Origin: Nocardia exalbida NBRC 100660
GTDB lineage: Bacteria > Actinomycetota > Actinomycetes > Mycobacteriales > Mycobacteriaceae
Assembly: GCF_000308575.1 (NCBI RefSeq)
Contig: NZ_BAFZ01000036.1
Location: 62,001-126,000, forward strand
Length of the DNA stretch: 64,000 nt
Direction: 5' to 3'
Shown here one piece after another: positions 61,263 to 64,000 of this stretch. Below the pieces are notes generated by a model that did not search any database, had not been told where the DNA came from, and saw only the letters and a program-made list of their open reading frames with translations. The position numbers and the translations under genes were made by a program. Within the stretch, counting starts at the first letter, position 1. The number at the start of each line of letters is the position of its first letter.

Positions 61263-62690
61263 GTGGCGGCCGGGTCGGTCCCCGCCGAGGTCGCGTCGCT
61301 GAGCGCGCCGCACGGTATTCCGGGGCATCTGGTCGGCTTCGTGGAGGCGCTGCGGGCGCGCGGCATTCCGGTCGGCCCCTCGGAGACGGTCGACGCGGGC
61401 CGTGTGGTGACCGTGCTCGACCTGATGGACCGCGAGGTCCTGCGCGAAGGGCTGGCGTGCTCGTTGCTGCGGCGCACCACCCACCGGGCGACCTTCGACG
61501 GTCTGTTCGACCTGTGGTTCCCGGTCGCCGTCGGGGAACGCGCCGCGGCGGAGGACGAGATCGAGATCCCGCACACCCGCTCGGGTGATGTGGACATCCC
61601 CGCCCTGCGCGAACTGCTCGCGCAACTGCTGGCGCAGGAGTCGGCGACCCCGCAGCTGGAAGCGCTGGCCGCGCAGCTGGTCGAGCAGCTGGGCCAGTAC
61701 CAATCCGCCCGCGGCCCGTCTTTCTCGTCGTATCAGGCGCTGAAAGAAGTGCAGCCGCAGACGTTGCTGGCGAAGATCCTCGCGGGTATGGCCCTGGGGC
61801 CGGACGCGAGCGAGTTCGACGCCGAGATCGCGCGCCGCGCGGCCCGCCAGCGCATCGCCGGTTTCCGCGCGACCGTCGAGGCCGAGACCAGGCGGCGGGT
61901 CGCCGAGCGGATCGGCCGCGAACGTGTGGCGAGCTACGGCGTGGCCCGCCAGGCCGAAGAAGTCGATTTCCTGCGCGCCTCCGAAGCCGAACTCTCCGAA
62001 CTCAAGCGCAGCACCCAGCGTTTGGCTCGCATCCTGGCCGCGCGCCTCGCCGCGCGCCGCAGGCACGCCCGTCGCGGTGCCATCGACCTGCGCCGGACCC
62101 TGCGCGCATCCATGTCCACCGGCGGGGTCCCCATCGATCTGGTGCACCGCAAGCCGCGACCGGGCCGCCCGGAACTGGTGCTGCTGTGCGACGTCTCCGG
62201 TTCGGTGGCCGGCTTCAGCAACTTCACGCTGCTGCTGGTGAGCGCGCTGCGCGAACAGTTCTCCCGGGTGCGCATCTTCGCGTTCGTCGACCAGATCGAC
62301 GAGGTGACCCGATTCTTCGACCCGCACACCCAGCTGGATCGGTCGATGGCCCGGATCTTCGGTGAGGCGAGCGTCGTCGGGCTGGACGGGCACTCCGACT
62401 ACGGCAACGCGCTTGCCGGGTTCGGCAGGGATTACCCGGACGCCGTCACCAGCCGCAGCTCGCTGCTGATCCTCGGCGACGCCCGCACGAACTATCGTGA
62501 CCCCGAGTTGAACACGCTACGGTCGCTGGTCGAGGTCGCCAAACACGCGCACTGGCTCAATCCGGAACCGCGCAGCCAGTGGGGCTCCGGCGATTCCGCC
62601 GCCGACAAATATCGCGATGTGATCGAGATGCACGAATGCCGCTCGGCCAAACAGCTCACCGCGGTTGTCTCGCGGCTGCTGCCGGTGTAG
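61263..62690 (+). CDS. VWA-domain protein (CoxE-like), MoxR partner
   Basis: A 475-residue protein. The C-terminal third is a von Willebrand A domain with MIDAS residues Asp310-x-Ser312-x-Ser314 (LLCDVSGSVAGF) and downstream Asp/Thr in GLDGHSDYGNAL and LGDARTNYRDP. The N-terminal part is helical and Arg-rich (TRRRVAERIGRERV). Together with the MoxR ATPase it probably remodels or inserts a metal into an unidentified client. The two genes are only 3 nt apart. Counterpart of Rv2425c. Confidence 0.92.
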   Translation: MAAGSVPAEVASLSAPHGIPGHLVGFVEALRARGIPVGPSETVDAGRVVTVLDLMDREVLREGLACSLLRRTTHRATFDGLFDLWFPVAVGERAAAEDEIEIPHTRSGDVDIPALRELLAQLLAQESATPQLEALAAQLVEQLGQYQSARGPSFSSYQALKEVQPQTLLAKILAGMALGPDASEFDAEIARRAARQRIAGFRATVEAETRRRVAERIGRERVASYGVARQAEEVDFLRASEAELSELKRSTQRLARILAARLAARRRHARRGAIDLRRTLRASMSTGGVPIDLVHRKPRPGRPELVLLCDVSGSVAGFSNFTLLLVSALREQFSRVRIFAFVDQIDEVTRFFDPHTQLDRSMARIFGEASVVGLDGHSDYGNALAGFGRDYPDAVTSRSSLLILGDARTNYRDPELNTLRSLVEVAKHAHWLNPEPRSQWGSGDSAADKYRDVIEMHECRSAKQLTAVVSRLLPV

Positions 62691-62699
62691 AAGACCGGC

Positions 62700-63041
62700 A
62701 TGGACGATTCCGCGCTGCTGAGCTACTGCCTGGCGAAGCCGGGAGCCTGGCAGGACGAGCCGTGGGAAGGCGACGTGGTCGCCAAGGTCGGCGACAAGAT
62801 CTTCGCTTTTCTCGGTGCGACGTCGGTCGGCCTCAAATGCGGACGGACTCGTGAGGAGGCCGACGAGCTGGTCCGGGTGTATCCGGACGACGTGACGGCC
62901 TCGGCCTATATCGGGCGATACGGCTGGAACGTCATCCAGTTCGGCGGCGCCGTCTCGGATAACGAACTGTACGAGCTGGTCGATCTCTCCTACGAGGCCG
63001 TCGTGCGCAAGCTGCCGAAGAGCAAGCGCCCGACCCTCTGA
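62700..63041 (+). CDS. MmcQ/YjbR-family DNA-binding-like protein
   Basis: A 113-residue protein of the YjbR (CyaY-like double-wing) family: LAKPGAWQDEPWEGDVVAKV, KIFAFLG, SVGLKC and GRYGWNVIQFGG are characteristic. Family members bind DNA in vitro in some reports, but the cellular role is unknown. It begins 9 nt after the VWA gene and may be part of that transcript; TAGAAG six bases before the ATG might also drive a leaderless message. Confidence 0.88.
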   Translation: MDDSALLSYCLAKPGAWQDEPWEGDVVAKVGDKIFAFLGATSVGLKCGRTREEADELVRVYPDDVTASAYIGRYGWNVIQFGGAVSDNELYELVDLSYEAVVRKLPKSKRPTL

Positions 63042-63044
63042 CCG

Positions 63045-63068
63045 AAAGGGTTCGTTAAGCGAACCTTT
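63045..63068 (+). terminator. Hairpin between yjbR-like gene and hsp90-like gene
   Basis: AAAGG-G-TTCG (63045-63054) pairs with CGAACCTTT (63060-63068) with one bulged G and a 5-nt loop, 3 nt after the YjbR stop. It ends in TTT. Terminator or operator for the next gene. Confidence 0.55.
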
Positions 63069-63094
63069 GGCGTGCGCCGACAAGATCGGCGGCC

Positions 63095-64000
63095 ATGGTG
63101 AACAGAACGCCGCGCGATCCGGCGGCGGTGCACAACAACTATTCGTTCCAGGTCGACCTGCGCGGGATAGTCGATCTGCTCTCGCATCACCTCTACTCCA
63201 GCCCTCGGGTCTTTCTCCGCGAGCTGTTGCAGAACGCTGTGGACGCGGTCACCGCTCGCAACCGACTGGATCCGCTGGCGCCCACCGCGATTCGGCTCAC
63301 TGTAGGCGAAACCGGCCTGCGGATGAGCGATCCCGGCATCGGCTTGACCGAGAGCGACGTCCACCGGTTCCTCGCCACCATCGGCCGCTCGTCCAAGCGC
63401 GACGACATCGAAGGCGCTCGACGGGAATTCCTCGGGCAGTTCGGGATCGGCCTGCTGGCCTGCTTCACCGTCGCCGAGACCATCCGAGTGGTCAGCCGAT
63501 CGGCCATCGACCCGACGGCGCCGCCCGTCGAGTGGCTGGCCTCGGCCGATGGTACCTATTCGGTGCGCGCGCTCGACCCGGCGGACTACGCCGAGCCGGG
63601 CACCTCCGTATGGCTCACCGCGCGTGGGGGAGCGCAGGAGTGGTTCCAGCCACGCCGGGTGACCGATCTGGCGCGTGAGTTCGGGTCGCTGCTGCCCTAC
63701 GAGGTGACGGTGGAGTCGGACGCAGGGGTGACGACGGTCACCGAGGGTGTCCCGGTCTGGCGGCGCGTGTTCGCGTCGGCGGACCAGCGCAGGGCCGCCC
63801 TGCTCGAATACGGACGCCGGACGCTGGGCTTCCCCCCGCTCGACGTCATCGAACTCGAGGCCGGTGCGGCCGGGGTCAGCGGTGTCGCCTATGTGCTGTC
63901 CCAGCCGGGAAACCCGTCCGAAAGCAGTGCGCACCGGGTGTACCTGAAGGGAATGTTGCTCGGCGACGCGGTGCGCGGCGTACTGCCGGACTGGGCGTTC
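63095..64000 (+). CDS. Hsp90-family ATPase (partial, runs off the window)
   Basis: The first 302 residues of an Hsp90-like protein. The GHKL ATP-binding domain is clear: Glu43 and Asn47 in FLRELLQNAVDAV, Asp79 and GIG in MSDPGIGLT, and FGIGLL (116-121). The middle domain follows (GTSVWLTARGGAQEWF onward) and contains HRVYLKGMLL near the end. The sequence is far from canonical HtpG in the N-terminal start and linker, so this is probably the divergent actinobacterial Hsp90 paralogue. Frame is open to base 64000. ATG 63095 or GTG 63098 are both possible starts. Confidence 0.85.
   Translation, partial: MVNRTPRDPAAVHNNYSFQVDLRGIVDLLSHHLYSSPRVFLRELLQNAVDAVTARNRLDPLAPTAIRLTVGETGLRMSDPGIGLTESDVHRFLATIGRSSKRDDIEGARREFLGQFGIGLLACFTVAETIRVVSRSAIDPTAPPVEWLASADGTYSVRALDPADYAEPGTSVWLTARGGAQEWFQPRRVTDLAREFGSLLPYEVTVESDAGVTTVTEGVPVWRRVFASADQRRAALLEYGRRTLGFPPLDVIELEAGAAGVSGVAYVLSQPGNPSESSAHRVYLKGMLLGDAVRGVLPDWAF

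Noticed and set aside
58035..62393. Giant minus-strand open frame of 1452 codons
   Set aside because: Only the part up to 58913 is ribokinase. The rest is antisense to proA, MoxR and VWA genes, which have clear motifs on the plus strand; open antisense frames are expected at this G+C content.

Overview
The window is a high-GC actinobacterial chromosome segment, most likely Nocardia or a close mycolic-acid relative. The evidence is gene order: tig-clpP1-clpP2-clpX, then valS-folC-(DUF4233)-ndk-rne-rplU-rpmA-obg-proB, then proA-MoxR-VWA follow the Mycobacterium tuberculosis backbone (Rv2462c-Rv2457c, Rv2448c-Rv2439c, Rv2427c-Rv2425c). An EspG-type type VII secretion module, a KstR-type site and many apparently leaderless genes fit the same group. 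No rRNA, tRNA, CRISPR array, prophage or insertion sequence was found.

Layout. 1-3.4 kb: end of trigger factor and the Clp protease genes. 3.5-22.8 kb: accessory block with a STAS protein, an L7/L12-like mini-protein, a steroid-isomerase gene behind a KstR-like operator, an mIHF paralogue, fdhD and an FdhF/YdeP molybdoenzyme separated by a 75-bp tandem repeat, an FHA protein, and a glycerolipid block (glpD, TetR, AGPS-like flavoprotein, diacylglycerol kinase) in the order of Rv2249c-Rv2252. 23-35.6 kb: conserved translation, folate and RNA-processing core. 36-58 kb: second accessory block with an orphan ESX module (EspG plus two substrate-like proteins, one with a Pro/Ser repeat tail), a mymA-like operon (esterase, SDR, diiron protein, Baeyer-Villiger-type monooxygenase), a LigD-type polymerase, a MazEF-like toxin-antitoxin pair, a palindromic repeat, a RecQ helicase with a phosphoribosyltransferase-like tail, a SLOG protein, RtcB RNA ligase split by an intein, and an amidohydrolase/glutamine-synthetase pair. 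58-64 kb: ribokinase, proA, MoxR/VWA, YjbR and the start of an Hsp90-family protein that runs off the end.

Most notable: rtcB carries an in-frame 342-residue intein with LAGLIDADG motifs, inserted just before the metal-binding Cys-His-His motif and clearly more A/T-rich than its host gene. At least eight genes have a -10-like hexamer exactly 6 nt before the start codon and no clear Shine-Dalgarno, pointing to widespread leaderless transcription. Several regulator/target pairs have visible palindromes in the shared promoter.
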